A stretch of DNA of 33,367 nt from contig JAGVGT010000044.1 in NCBI GenBank assembly GCA_020056965.1, positions 1-33,367 on the forward strand, in the 5' to 3' direction. Positions 7,287 through 13,979 of the stretch are shown here, in pieces. The position numbers were made by a program, and so were the translations under genes. The notes beneath the pieces are model-generated. The model had not been told where the DNA came from. It searched no databases and worked only from the letters and a program-made list of their open reading frames with translations. Origin of the DNA: Deltaproteobacteria bacterium. GTDB taxonomy: Bacteria > Desulfobacterota > Desulfobulbia > Desulfobulbales > JAGXFP01. Within the stretch, counting starts at the first letter, position 1, and every line of letters begins with the position of its first letter.

Positions 7287-8189
7287 ATGCGGCTGGAGCA
7301 GGAGCGGGTAGACGGGGCGCCGAACCTGGAGATTGTCCGGGAGATGAACCGGGAGCTGCGCAGTTTTCTCGAACATTCGCTCTCCTCGGAGGCCTTCTGG
7401 GATAAGTGGACTTCCATCGATTTTCCCGCCGAACGCCAGCACTGTTGGGAGATCAAGAATTGTTCGCGCGATGATTGTCCGTCGTACCGCATCGCGGACA
7501 GCCGCTGCTGGCTGATCTCCGGGACCTTGTGCTGTGGCGACATCCAGGGCGATTTTGCCAAGAAATACCGGAGCTGTTTTAGTTGTGAAGTCCTGGGCCG
7601 GCTGGAGGATGATGCGCTCAGGTCGTTATACGAACATATCAACATCCTCATTCATCACCTCAGGGAGCGGGACCAGAAGATCGTTCGCAGTGCCATCACC
7701 GACCCGCTGACCGGGGTATATAACCGGCTCTATTTCAACGAGTACATGGGCAAACGTCTCGCCCATGCCGGCCGTTATGAAGAGAAACTTTCCCTGATCA
7801 TGATCGACCTCGATGAATTCAAGGGGGTGAATGACACCTACGGCCATCTGGTGGGTGACCAGGTGCTGCTGGAAACCGCAACCTTGCTGAGGGGGGTGCT
7901 CCGGAACTCGGACTTGATCTTCCGCTACGGCGGTGATGAGTTTCTGGTCGTGCTGGCCCAGACCAGCTGCGAAAAGGCCACGCTGGTCAAGGGGCGGATT
8001 CGCAAGGCCGTGGAGCAATGGAACCGCCAAAATAATTGCCACGAAAAATTTCCCCTTTCCCTCAGCATGGGCTGTTCGACCTGGACGCAGGGGGACGATC
8101 TGCTGGGCCGGGTCGGCGAGGCCGACGACCAGATGTATCACGAGAAGCACTTGAAAAAACTGGCCCGACCGGCGGCGGCCACCCCCTGA
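7287..8189 (+). CDS. Two-CW-domain diguanylate cyclase
   Basis: This cytoplasmic protein of 300 residues has no membrane segment. Residues ~50-102 hold a Cys-rich module with two CW pairs (C53-W54 and C74-W75) and further cysteines at 59, 64, 82, 83, 97 and 100, matching the 'two-CW' domain found in deltaproteobacterial signalling proteins and probably binding metal. A short helical linker leads to a GGDEF domain with ITDPLTGVYNR, DLDEFKGVNDTYGH and the intact active site RYGGDEF (215-219). An RNSD inhibitory site lies exactly five residues upstream. It is therefore predicted to make cyclic di-GMP, with product inhibition and a metal- or redox-responsive input (inference). The ATG at 7287 has GGGGGAG five bases upstream; an upstream GTG at 7269 would place that site inside the gene. 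Confidence 0.9.
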   Translation: MRLEQERVDGAPNLEIVREMNRELRSFLEHSLSSEAFWDKWTSIDFPAERQHCWEIKNCSRDDCPSYRIADSRCWLISGTLCCGDIQGDFAKKYRSCFSCEVLGRLEDDALRSLYEHINILIHHLRERDQKIVRSAITDPLTGVYNRLYFNEYMGKRLAHAGRYEEKLSLIMIDLDEFKGVNDTYGHLVGDQVLLETATLLRGVLRNSDLIFRYGGDEFLVVLAQTSCEKATLVKGRIRKAVEQWNRQNNCHEKFPLSLSMGCSTWTQGDDLLGRVGEADDQMYHEKHLKKLARPAAATP

Positions 8190-8278
8190 CAACCGGCCGG
8201 GGTCTCCTCTTTCGACCTGGCCGGGAACCCTTTCGTAATCAAAAGCAAACCCATAACCAGCAAAACCTCAGGGAGAAC

Positions 8279-8491
8279 ATGAAGACCATCACCCTCAAAC
8301 CCAATCAGGCGGCACTCATTCTCGAAACTTCACCGGAGGGAGAAATCCACGTGGAGGTGGCGTTTCCGGACGACAGTCCCGAATCGGACGGCTTTGTCGC
8401 GGCCCTGTGCGCGGTAATCGCCCGCAAGTTGATCGAAGACGAAGGTTTCCAGGAAGATATCCTCTCCGAGATTGATGAGGAGGGGGAATAA
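8279..8491 (+). CDS. Small acidic protein of unknown function
   Basis: A 70-residue protein begins with an ATG at 8279, preceded by GGGAG three bases upstream. It has an alternating N-terminal beta pattern (MKTITLKPNQAALILET, then GEIHVEVAFPDD). A predicted helix with alanines and a cysteine (GFVAALCAVIARKLIEDEGF) follows, and the tail is very acidic (DILSEIDEEGE). It has no signal peptide or membrane segment. It follows the diguanylate cyclase by 89 bases on the same strand. I do not recognise a family; the compact alpha/beta pattern and clean start support a real gene. Confidence 0.65.
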   Translation: MKTITLKPNQAALILETSPEGEIHVEVAFPDDSPESDGFVAALCAVIARKLIEDEGFQEDILSEIDEEGE

Positions 8492-8570
8492 CCCGTTTAG
8501 GATCGGCCGGACCAGCGCCTTGCCGGGGCAATGGTTTTCCTGATTAGTGCTACTCTTCCGCAACAAGCCC

Positions 8571-8655
8571 GTCATCCCCGAAGGCTTTTAGCGGGGACCC
8601 ATGATTTTGCAGGCTGAGAAGCTGGATTCCCGATCAGAAGCAACTCGGGAATGAC
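8571..8655. repeat. Two-hairpin dispersed repeat (GTCATTCCCGA type)
   Basis: This 85-bp element has outer arms GTCATCCCCGA (8571-8581) and TCGGGAATGAC (8645-8655) that are complementary at 10 of 11 positions. It contains two sub-hairpins: CCCCG...CGGGG on the left and TTCCCGA...TCGGGAA on the right. The TGGATTCCCG...CGGGAATGAC style is familiar from dispersed repeats in many proteobacterial genomes. It is unrelated in sequence to the repeat at 3498. Confidence 0.72.
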
Positions 8656-8741
8656 ATCTTGTGGGGTTCTGCGGAAGATTGGCGCTAATCAAGATTGTTT
8701 TTTGGACTCGCTGGCCGCAGGATTGATGTTGAAATGTCAGA

Positions 8742-8770
8742 AAAGGCGGCCCGGCTGGGTCGCCTTTTTT
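8742..8770 (+). terminator. Rho-independent terminator upstream of pyk
   Basis: An 11-bp stem AAAGGCGGCCC / GGGTCGCCTTT (one G-T wobble) with a GGCT loop runs into a six-T tract. It is 250 bases beyond the small acidic protein and about 110 bases before pyruvate kinase. It probably ends the upstream transcript, having been pushed downstream by the inserted repeat, rather than acting as a pyk attenuator. The rest of 8492-8877 shows no gene. Confidence 0.85.
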
Positions 8771-8877
8771 GTGGGCGGGGAGAAATCCGGCCCGGCGTTC
8801 GGCGGAGTTGCTATTCCGCCCGCTATCCCGCATTATAAGAAGGCAAGGGCCGGGGTTGGTGGCGCGAAGATATTCCC

Positions 8878-10359
8878 ATGAAAAGGGGCGAAAAATTGAA
8901 CAGTGATTTTAACCGGCCGCGGTCACCCTGGCGGCGCACCAAGATTGTCGCTACCCTTGGCCCGGCCACCGAGTCGGCCGAGAGCATCGAGCGATTGATC
9001 ACCCTGGGGGTCAACTGTTTCCGGCTGAACTTTTCGCACGGTGAGCATGACTGGCACGGGCGAATGATCGACCGGGTGCGCGATTGCTCCGAGCGGTTGA
9101 AGATGCCGGTGGCCATTCTCCAGGATATCGCCGGGCCGAAGATCCGGGTCGATCCCATGGCGCCGCTGCTCCTCCACCACGGCGAGGAACTGATGATCTT
9201 CCGGCGGGGGCCGGTGCCAGCCGGGGTGGCCGGGATCTCGCTCAACTACCCCGAGGTGTTGGACTCGCTCCTGGTCGGTGACCAGATCTTTTTTGCCGAT
9301 GGCGGCATCCGCACCGAGGCGGTGCGGGTGGACAAGGATGGGGTGCTGGTGCGGGTGCTGCAGGGCGGCCCCTTGAGTACCCGCAAGGGCGTCAACCTGC
9401 CGCTGCGGCGGATTGAATTGTCGGCCTTGACCGTCAAGGACCACGACGATCTGCTCTTCGGGGTCCGGCACGGGGTGGATCTAGTGGCGATCTCCTTTGT
9501 GCGCACGGCCGAGGATCTGCACCAGGCCCGGCGGGTGATCGCCGGGGCCGGCGGCGATACTCCGATCTTCGCCAAGATCGAGATGGAAGAGGCCCTGGAT
9601 AACCTGGACGAGATCATCGCGGCGGCCGACGGTATTCTGGTCGCCCGGGGCGATCTCGGGGTGGAGATCGGCGTCCACCGGGTGCCGGTGGTCCAGAAGA
9701 ACCTGTTGCGGCGGGCCAGCCACAAGGGCATTCCGGTGATCGTCGCCACCCAGATGCTGACCTCCATGGTCTCCTCGCCCTATCCGACCCGGGCCGAGGT
9801 GTCCGATGTGGCCAATGCCGTCCTGGACGGGGCCGACGGGGTGATGCTCTCGGAGGAGACCACGGTGGGCAAGTATCCGGGTGAGGCGGTGGCGGTACTC
9901 GACAACACCATCCGCGAGACCGAAACCTGCTACCCATGGTTCCGCGAGTTCCAGGAGCAACGCAGCCAGCGACGGGCCTTTGCGGCGGCGGCGGTCACCC
10001 TGCAGCGGACGACCGGGGCGTGCGGGATCATCTCCTTCACCGAGAGCGGGCTTTCCGCCCTGATGGTGGCGAGATTGCGGCCGCAGACCCGGCTGGTCGC
10101 GGTGACCAGTAACCTTCGCACCTTGCGGCGACTGGCGGTGGTCTGGGGGATCGAGCCGGTATTGATGGCCACCTCTTACGTCAACAGCGATAAGGCGATC
10201 TACCAGTTTTTCCAGGGTAACTCGGCCGGGGCGCAAATCGATGGTGACCATGCCTACATCGTCACCATCGGCCGCCATTCCGACCGGAGCGGTTCCACCA
10301 ATCTGCTGCTCCTGGTCGATGAGCCTTGCCTGGCTCAGCTGGCGGCGGCCCCTGACTGA
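8878..10359 (+). CDS. pyk: Pyruvate kinase
   Basis: This 493-residue glycolytic enzyme transfers phosphate from phosphoenolpyruvate to ADP. Diagnostic motifs appear in order: TKIVATLGPATES, CFRLNFSHGEH, QDIAGPKIRV, GDQIFFADGGI, VDLVAISFVRTAEDL, IFAKIEMEEALDNLDEI with the catalytic Lys, GILVARGDLGVEI, and ATQMLTSM...PTRAEVSDVANAVLDGADGVMLSEET. The C-terminal allosteric-type domain includes TESGLSALMVARLRPQTRLVAVT. Two small oddities are LSEET where LSGET is usual, and about 18 extra N-terminal residues before the first strand. The ribosome binding site at ATG 8878 is weak. No phosphohistidine swivel domain is present. It looks like a single-gene unit. Confidence 0.96.
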   Translation: MKRGEKLNSDFNRPRSPWRRTKIVATLGPATESAESIERLITLGVNCFRLNFSHGEHDWHGRMIDRVRDCSERLKMPVAILQDIAGPKIRVDPMAPLLLHHGEELMIFRRGPVPAGVAGISLNYPEVLDSLLVGDQIFFADGGIRTEAVRVDKDGVLVRVLQGGPLSTRKGVNLPLRRIELSALTVKDHDDLLFGVRHGVDLVAISFVRTAEDLHQARRVIAGAGGDTPIFAKIEMEEALDNLDEIIAAADGILVARGDLGVEIGVHRVPVVQKNLLRRASHKGIPVIVATQMLTSMVSSPYPTRAEVSDVANAVLDGADGVMLSEETTVGKYPGEAVAVLDNTIRETETCYPWFREFQEQRSQRRAFAAAAVTLQRTTGACGIISFTESGLSALMVARLRPQTRLVAVTSNLRTLRRLAVVWGIEPVLMATSYVNSDKAIYQFFQGNSAGAQIDGDHAYIVTIGRHSDRSGSTNLLLLVDEPCLAQLAAAPD

Positions 10360-10465
10360 TCAAGCATAGAGGAGCAACTTTTGGTTTCCCCGCTCCCCGC
10401 CGCTCTGCTCACCGGGGGCACGAGATCAAGGGAAGGGCTCTTTTGGGACTTATAGAGGAGGCGCG

Positions 10466-10993
10466 ATGAAAATATTTCTCCGGTTTTTTCTGGTGATTAT
10501 GCTGCTGAACGGCGGCAACGCAGTGGCGGAATCCTTGTCGTTGTCCAGACAGTCAAGTGAGAGCCCGAAGGAGTTGCCTGGAATTTTTACCCTGATCCTG
10601 ATTGGTGAGGCCACCGGCAGCGATGCCGAACGGGTGGCTTTGTTCGATCTGGAAGGGGATGTCTACCGTTTCCGGCCGGTGACGCCGGAGTATCGGGTTA
10701 AAAGGCTGGGCGGCCTGAGTGCCGCGGCAGCCCTGGCCGCGGCCGAAAAATTTTTTAAAGGTCACTGCGCCTACAACGGCTACCGGGTAAAAAGTCTGGT
10801 CCTCTCCACCGGCGCGGCGGTCGGTCAGGAGCTGGTACCCGATTATCCGGTGGCCCTCTGTGAAACCGGCAACACCGTGTCGGTTGGCTATGTTGTCGGT
10901 GACGATGGCGAGATCAAGGTTTACACCAGTTTGCTCCTGCCGGTTGGTGATGGTCTCTCCTTCGGCAAGGCCGACCTGGAAAAAGAACCTTGA
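10466..10993 (+). CDS. Exported protein of unknown function
   Basis: This 175-residue protein has a clear Sec signal peptide (MKIFLRFFLVIMLLNGGNAVAES, cleavage near residue 21) and a GGAGG ribosome binding site. The mature part is a beta-rich small domain with two cysteines (about 101 and 132) that could form a disulfide, and it ends in an acidic tail. I recognise no family. Its TGA overlaps the start of the next gene (TGATG), so the two are almost certainly translationally coupled and probably work together at the inner membrane or in the periplasm. Confidence 0.78.
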   Translation: MKIFLRFFLVIMLLNGGNAVAESLSLSRQSSESPKELPGIFTLILIGEATGSDAERVALFDLEGDVYRFRPVTPEYRVKRLGGLSAAAALAAAEKFFKGHCAYNGYRVKSLVLSTGAAVGQELVPDYPVALCETGNTVSVGYVVGDDGEIKVYTSLLLPVGDGLSFGKADLEKEP

Positions 10994-11457
10994 TGGCGGC
11001 AGAGCCGGCCGAGGCCGCTCCCGGTTTTCGGCGGAGCTGGCTCTTTCGTTTTCTCTACCTGCCGCTGGTTTTGCTGTACGTCGGGCTGGTGCTGTTCTGG
11101 GGGCGTTTCGATCTGGTCCGGGTCCACCGGGAATACCGCGAGGCTGCGGGGCGGCTGAACAGTAGTTATGCCCAGGAGCGGGCGGTTGGCGAGGTGGCTG
11201 CCGGTTGCCGGCAGGCGACGGGGGGAGAAACGGCGCCGGGCTACGACGATTGCCTGCGGGCCGGCGCTCGCCTGGTCGAGCTCCGGGCGGCGGTGCTTCG
11301 CGGGGAACTGGTCCGGGCGCGGCACCAGGCCGTCAAGAAACTGGCGATCTTCTACACCCTGCTGGCGGTGATGATCCTGCTGCCGGTGGCCATGCTGTAC
11401 GGATTTCTGGTATTTCTCAGGTATCTGCTGACCAATATCCGGCCCCAAAAAAATTAG
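10993..11457 (+). CDS. Two-helix membrane protein of unknown function
   Basis: This 154-residue protein begins with an ATG at 10993 that overlaps the previous stop codon by one base. Transmembrane segments lie at about residues 17-36 and 117-145. The ~80-residue loop between them is predicted to be periplasmic, is rich in charged helix-forming residues, and has two cysteines (72 and 87). The C-terminus is short and basic. I recognise no family. Coupling to the exported protein upstream suggests a membrane partner for it. The rubrerythrin gene follows after 39 bases, and co-transcription is possible. Confidence 0.75.
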   Translation: MAAEPAEAAPGFRRSWLFRFLYLPLVLLYVGLVLFWGRFDLVRVHREYREAAGRLNSSYAQERAVGEVAAGCRQATGGETAPGYDDCLRAGARLVELRAAVLRGELVRARHQAVKKLAIFYTLLAVMILLPVAMLYGFLVFLRYLLTNIRPQKN

Positions 11458-11496
11458 CGTGGTTTTAGATCAAGACTATTCCAAACGAGGTGCGAA

Positions 11497-11991
11497 ATGG
11501 GTGTGACCGAGAACAATCTTCAAGAGGCTTTTGCCGGGGAATCCCAGGCCAACCGCAAATACCTGGCCTTCGCCAAACAGGCCGACCGGGACGGCTATCC
11601 CCAGGTGGCCCGGCTTTTTCGGGCCGCGGCAGCGGCCGAGACCATCCACGCCCACGCCCATCTGCGGGTCATGAAAGGGGTGGGGAATACCGCCGAAAAT
11701 CTCCAGGCGGCCATCACCGGCGAGACCCACGAGTTTGAGCGGATGTATCCGGGGATGATCGCCGCCGCCGAGGCCGAGGGGCACAAGGCGGCGGTTCGTT
11801 CCTTCACCTACGCCAACGAGGTGGAGAAGACCCACGCCGCCCTCTATCGCCAGGCCTTGGAACATCTGGAGGACAAGGCTGAATACGCCTACTACGTCTG
11901 CTCGGTCTGCGGCCACACCCATGAACGGGAGGCCCCGGAAAAATGCCCGGTCTGCGGGGCCAAGCGGGGCGCCTTTGATAAGTGCGAGTAA
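11497..11991 (+). CDS. rbr: Rubrerythrin
   Basis: This 164-residue peroxide-reducing enzyme of anaerobes combines a diiron four-helix bundle with a C-terminal rubredoxin domain. Metal ligands are recognisable at Glu15 (GESQANRKY), Glu48 and His51 (ETIHAHAH), the GETHEFERMYP segment, and Glu110 and His113 (NEVEKTHA). The rubredoxin module carries C135xxC138 and C150xxC153 (YVCSVCGH, EKCPVCGA). Its length is typical for the short, reduced type. It acts in the cytoplasm against hydrogen peroxide, fitting an oxygen-sensitive lifestyle. A gaggtg ribosome binding site precedes the ATG. Confidence 0.95.
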   Translation: MGVTENNLQEAFAGESQANRKYLAFAKQADRDGYPQVARLFRAAAAAETIHAHAHLRVMKGVGNTAENLQAAITGETHEFERMYPGMIAAAEAEGHKAAVRSFTYANEVEKTHAALYRQALEHLEDKAEYAYYVCSVCGHTHEREAPEKCPVCGAKRGAFDKCE

Positions 11992-12009
11992 AAGAAAGTG
12001 ATGCCTTGG

Positions 12010-12126
12010 GAATTCAGAATTCAGAAGACAGAATTCAGAAGCCAGAAGCCAGAAGCCAGAAGCCAGAAGCCAGAAGCCAGAAGACAGAAGACAGAAGACA
12101 GAAGCCGGAAGCCGGAAGACAGAATG
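12010..12126. repeat. Heptanucleotide tandem repeat array (CAGAAGC/CAGAAGA)
   Basis: About 16 consecutive 7-base units follow the pattern C-N-GAAG-N: mostly CAGAAGC and CAGAAGA, with CGGAAGC variants near the 3' end and imperfect GAATTCA-containing units at the 5' edge. It fills the space between rubrerythrin and the metallo-hydrolase gene. Because 7 is not a multiple of 3, the antisense strand encodes a spurious 7-residue SGFWLLA-type repeat, which should not be annotated as protein. Related units form the inverted repeat at 26164-26232. Confidence 0.92.
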
Positions 12127-12170
12127 TTGAGCCCTGAATGACCTGAATTGCGGAATGAGTGGAGAAAAGC

Positions 12171-13016
12171 ATGGTTGGACCGTTGCGGGTGGGCGAATTT
12201 TCTATTTACTGGCTGGACGGCGGCGAGTTCGAGCTTGAAGGCGGCTGCATGTTCGGGGTGGTGCCCCGGGTGCTCTGGGAGAAGAAGTTCCCCAGCAGCC
12301 CGGACGGCTTCATCCGCTTGGTCAACACCCCGATCCTGGTCCGCACCCCGACCGCCAACATCATTATCGATACCGGTCTGGGTAACAAACTGACCGCCAA
12401 ACAGAAGCAGATCTTTCGGGTCACCGCCGACTGGCGGGCCGAGGCGAGCCTGGCCGCTCTGGGGCTTAAACGTGAGGAGATCAGCCACGTCATCCTCACC
12501 CACTGCGATTTCGATCACGCCGGCGGGGTGGTACGTTTCGGCGCGGGAGGCCAGCCGGAGCTGACCTGGCCGCAGGCCCGCCATTACGTGCAAAGGGGTG
12601 AGTGGGAGGATGTGCTGGCCCCCAATCGCCGCTCGGCCAGCAGCTACTGGCCGATTAATCTTGAACTGCTCGGGGCCAGCGGCCTGCTGGAGTTGGTCGA
12701 CGGGGTGGCGGAACCTTTAGCCGGGGTGCGGTTGCAGCTGACCGGCGGCCACACCCGGGGCCATCAGGCGGTCTGGTTGGAATCGGCGGGTGAGCGGGCC
12801 GTGCATCTGGGCGATCTTTTGCCCAGCCAGGCCTATTTTAATCCGTTGTGGATCACGCCGTACGATAACTTTCCGCTCGATTCGGTGACCGCCAAGGATG
12901 AACTGCTCAGTCTGGCGGTGGCCGAAAACCAATGGTTTCTCTTCTATCACGACCCTTATCTGGCGGCCTGTCGCGTTGACCGCGCCGGCAAAATCACCGA
13001 GCGTTTCGAGATGTGA
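12171..13016 (+). CDS. Metallo-beta-lactamase-fold hydrolase
   Basis: This 281-residue cytoplasmic hydrolase of the MBL superfamily resembles lactonase-like members in layout. The metal-binding block is ILTHCDFDHAGG (residues ~108-119). The usual HxHxDH is here HxDxDH, with Asp at the second His position. Later ligands are GGHTRGHQ, HLGDLLPSQ and a terminal FYHDPY. The ATG at 12171 has GGAG seven bases upstream; an in-frame GTG at 12159 would absorb that site. The substrate cannot be deduced. The gene follows the heptanucleotide array and is followed by a repeat remnant, so it is probably transcribed alone. Confidence 0.88.
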   Translation: MVGPLRVGEFSIYWLDGGEFELEGGCMFGVVPRVLWEKKFPSSPDGFIRLVNTPILVRTPTANIIIDTGLGNKLTAKQKQIFRVTADWRAEASLAALGLKREEISHVILTHCDFDHAGGVVRFGAGGQPELTWPQARHYVQRGEWEDVLAPNRRSASSYWPINLELLGASGLLELVDGVAEPLAGVRLQLTGGHTRGHQAVWLESAGERAVHLGDLLPSQAYFNPLWITPYDNFPLDSVTAKDELLSLAVAENQWFLFYHDPYLAACRVDRAGKITERFEM

Positions 13017-13030
13017 ACCAGATAATGTCC

Positions 13031-13075
13031 GGTCGGCCGGTCGGCCAAGATTGCTACACTCGCAATGACGAGTGG
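13031..13075. repeat. Degenerate repeat remnant and nested inverted repeats
   Basis: On the minus strand, 13048-13069 reads GTCATTGCGAG-TGT-AGCAATCT. This matches both ends of the outer segment of the 3498 element with its middle missing, so it looks like an internally deleted relative. Overlapping short inverted repeats CACTCG-N6-CGAGTG and GGCCG-GT-CGGCC could form hairpins after the metallo-hydrolase gene. There is no T-tract, so a terminator role is unproven. Confidence 0.5.
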
Positions 13076-13123
13076 CCCGTGATTTTTGCGGAGGCATCAC
13101 GATTTGTTTAACGGGATAAATTC

Positions 13124-13864
13124 ATGAAAAAACTGAACTGGCAGACTGTAATGATCGTCGCTCTCCTGATCATCTCCGGGGTGCTCTACTGCCTGCAGAT
13201 CGTCATCTTTAATAACCCGCGGGACACCTTCTTCTACCTGTTTCAGGACCTGGCCTTTGTGCCGCTCCAGGTTCTGCTGGTCACCCTGGTGCTCAACAAG
13301 CTCTTGGCTGATCGGGAGCGCAGCGTCATGCTGAAAAAATTGAATATGGCGATCGGCCTGTTCTTTTCCGAGGTCGGCGTCTCATTGCTGAAGAGCTTCA
13401 CCGAGTTTGACGCCAAATTTGCCACCATCGAGGAATGCTTCAAGGTGGGCGGCGATTTTAGCGGGGCTGACTTTGAGGCCATGGTGCGCCGGGTTTCGGC
13501 CTATGACTGTAAGATAAAGGGGCGAGACGCCGATTTCACCGAACTGAAGGGCTTTCTGCTTGAGAAGCGGGGCTTCCTGCTGACTCTGCTCGAAAATCCC
13601 AACCTGTTGGAACACGAGTCGTTCACCGAGCTCCTCTGGGCGGTCTTCCATCTGACCGAAGAGCTGGCCAGCCGGGAAAATCCCCACTTGCTGGCCGAAA
13701 AGGACGGGGAGCACATCGCCGGGGATATCAAAAGGGCCTATGTGCTGCTGATGGCGGCCTGGCTAACCTACATGAAGCACCTGCGTGACGAATATCCGTA
13801 CCTGTTCTCCTTTGCGATGCGGACCAATCCTTTCAATCCGGCGGCCAACCCGCGGATCAGCTAG
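13124..13864 (+). CDS. Membrane protein of unknown function
   Basis: This 246-residue protein has two N-terminal transmembrane segments (about residues 8-28 and 37-60) and a long cytoplasmic helical region. That region includes LADRERSVMLKKLNMAIGLFFSEVG and a basic/aromatic tail (AAWLTYMKHLRDEYPYLFSFAMRTNPFNP). It resembles conserved hypothetical membrane proteins seen in deltaproteobacteria, but I cannot name a family. It has no obvious catalytic motif. Its C-terminal half could be a four-helix sensory or scaffolding domain (inference). It is flanked by intergenic spaces on both sides, so it is probably monocistronic. Confidence 0.78.
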   Translation: MKKLNWQTVMIVALLIISGVLYCLQIVIFNNPRDTFFYLFQDLAFVPLQVLLVTLVLNKLLADRERSVMLKKLNMAIGLFFSEVGVSLLKSFTEFDAKFATIEECFKVGGDFSGADFEAMVRRVSAYDCKIKGRDADFTELKGFLLEKRGFLLTLLENPNLLEHESFTELLWAVFHLTEELASRENPHLLAEKDGEHIAGDIKRAYVLLMAAWLTYMKHLRDEYPYLFSFAMRTNPFNPAANPRIS

Positions 13865-13979
13865 ATGTTAAGGAATAAATTGTGGCGCCACTGGTTTGCT
13901 GTAAGTTAAGACCAACGTTGCCCCCTGGAGGCCCGGGGGGAAAAAGGCAAGGCGACCAGACGGGGAAAGTGAAGTAATC

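Noticed and set aside
9481-10278. Long frame antisense to pyruvate kinase
   Set aside because: No family resemblance; it mirrors strong third-position GC of the sense gene.
12010-12126. CRISPR array
   Set aside because: Units are contiguous 7-mers with no spacers and no cas genes are nearby.
12021-12593. Minus-strand frame with repeated SGFWLLA residues
   Set aside because: The repeat is the translation of the heptanucleotide array and the rest is antisense to the metallo-hydrolase.
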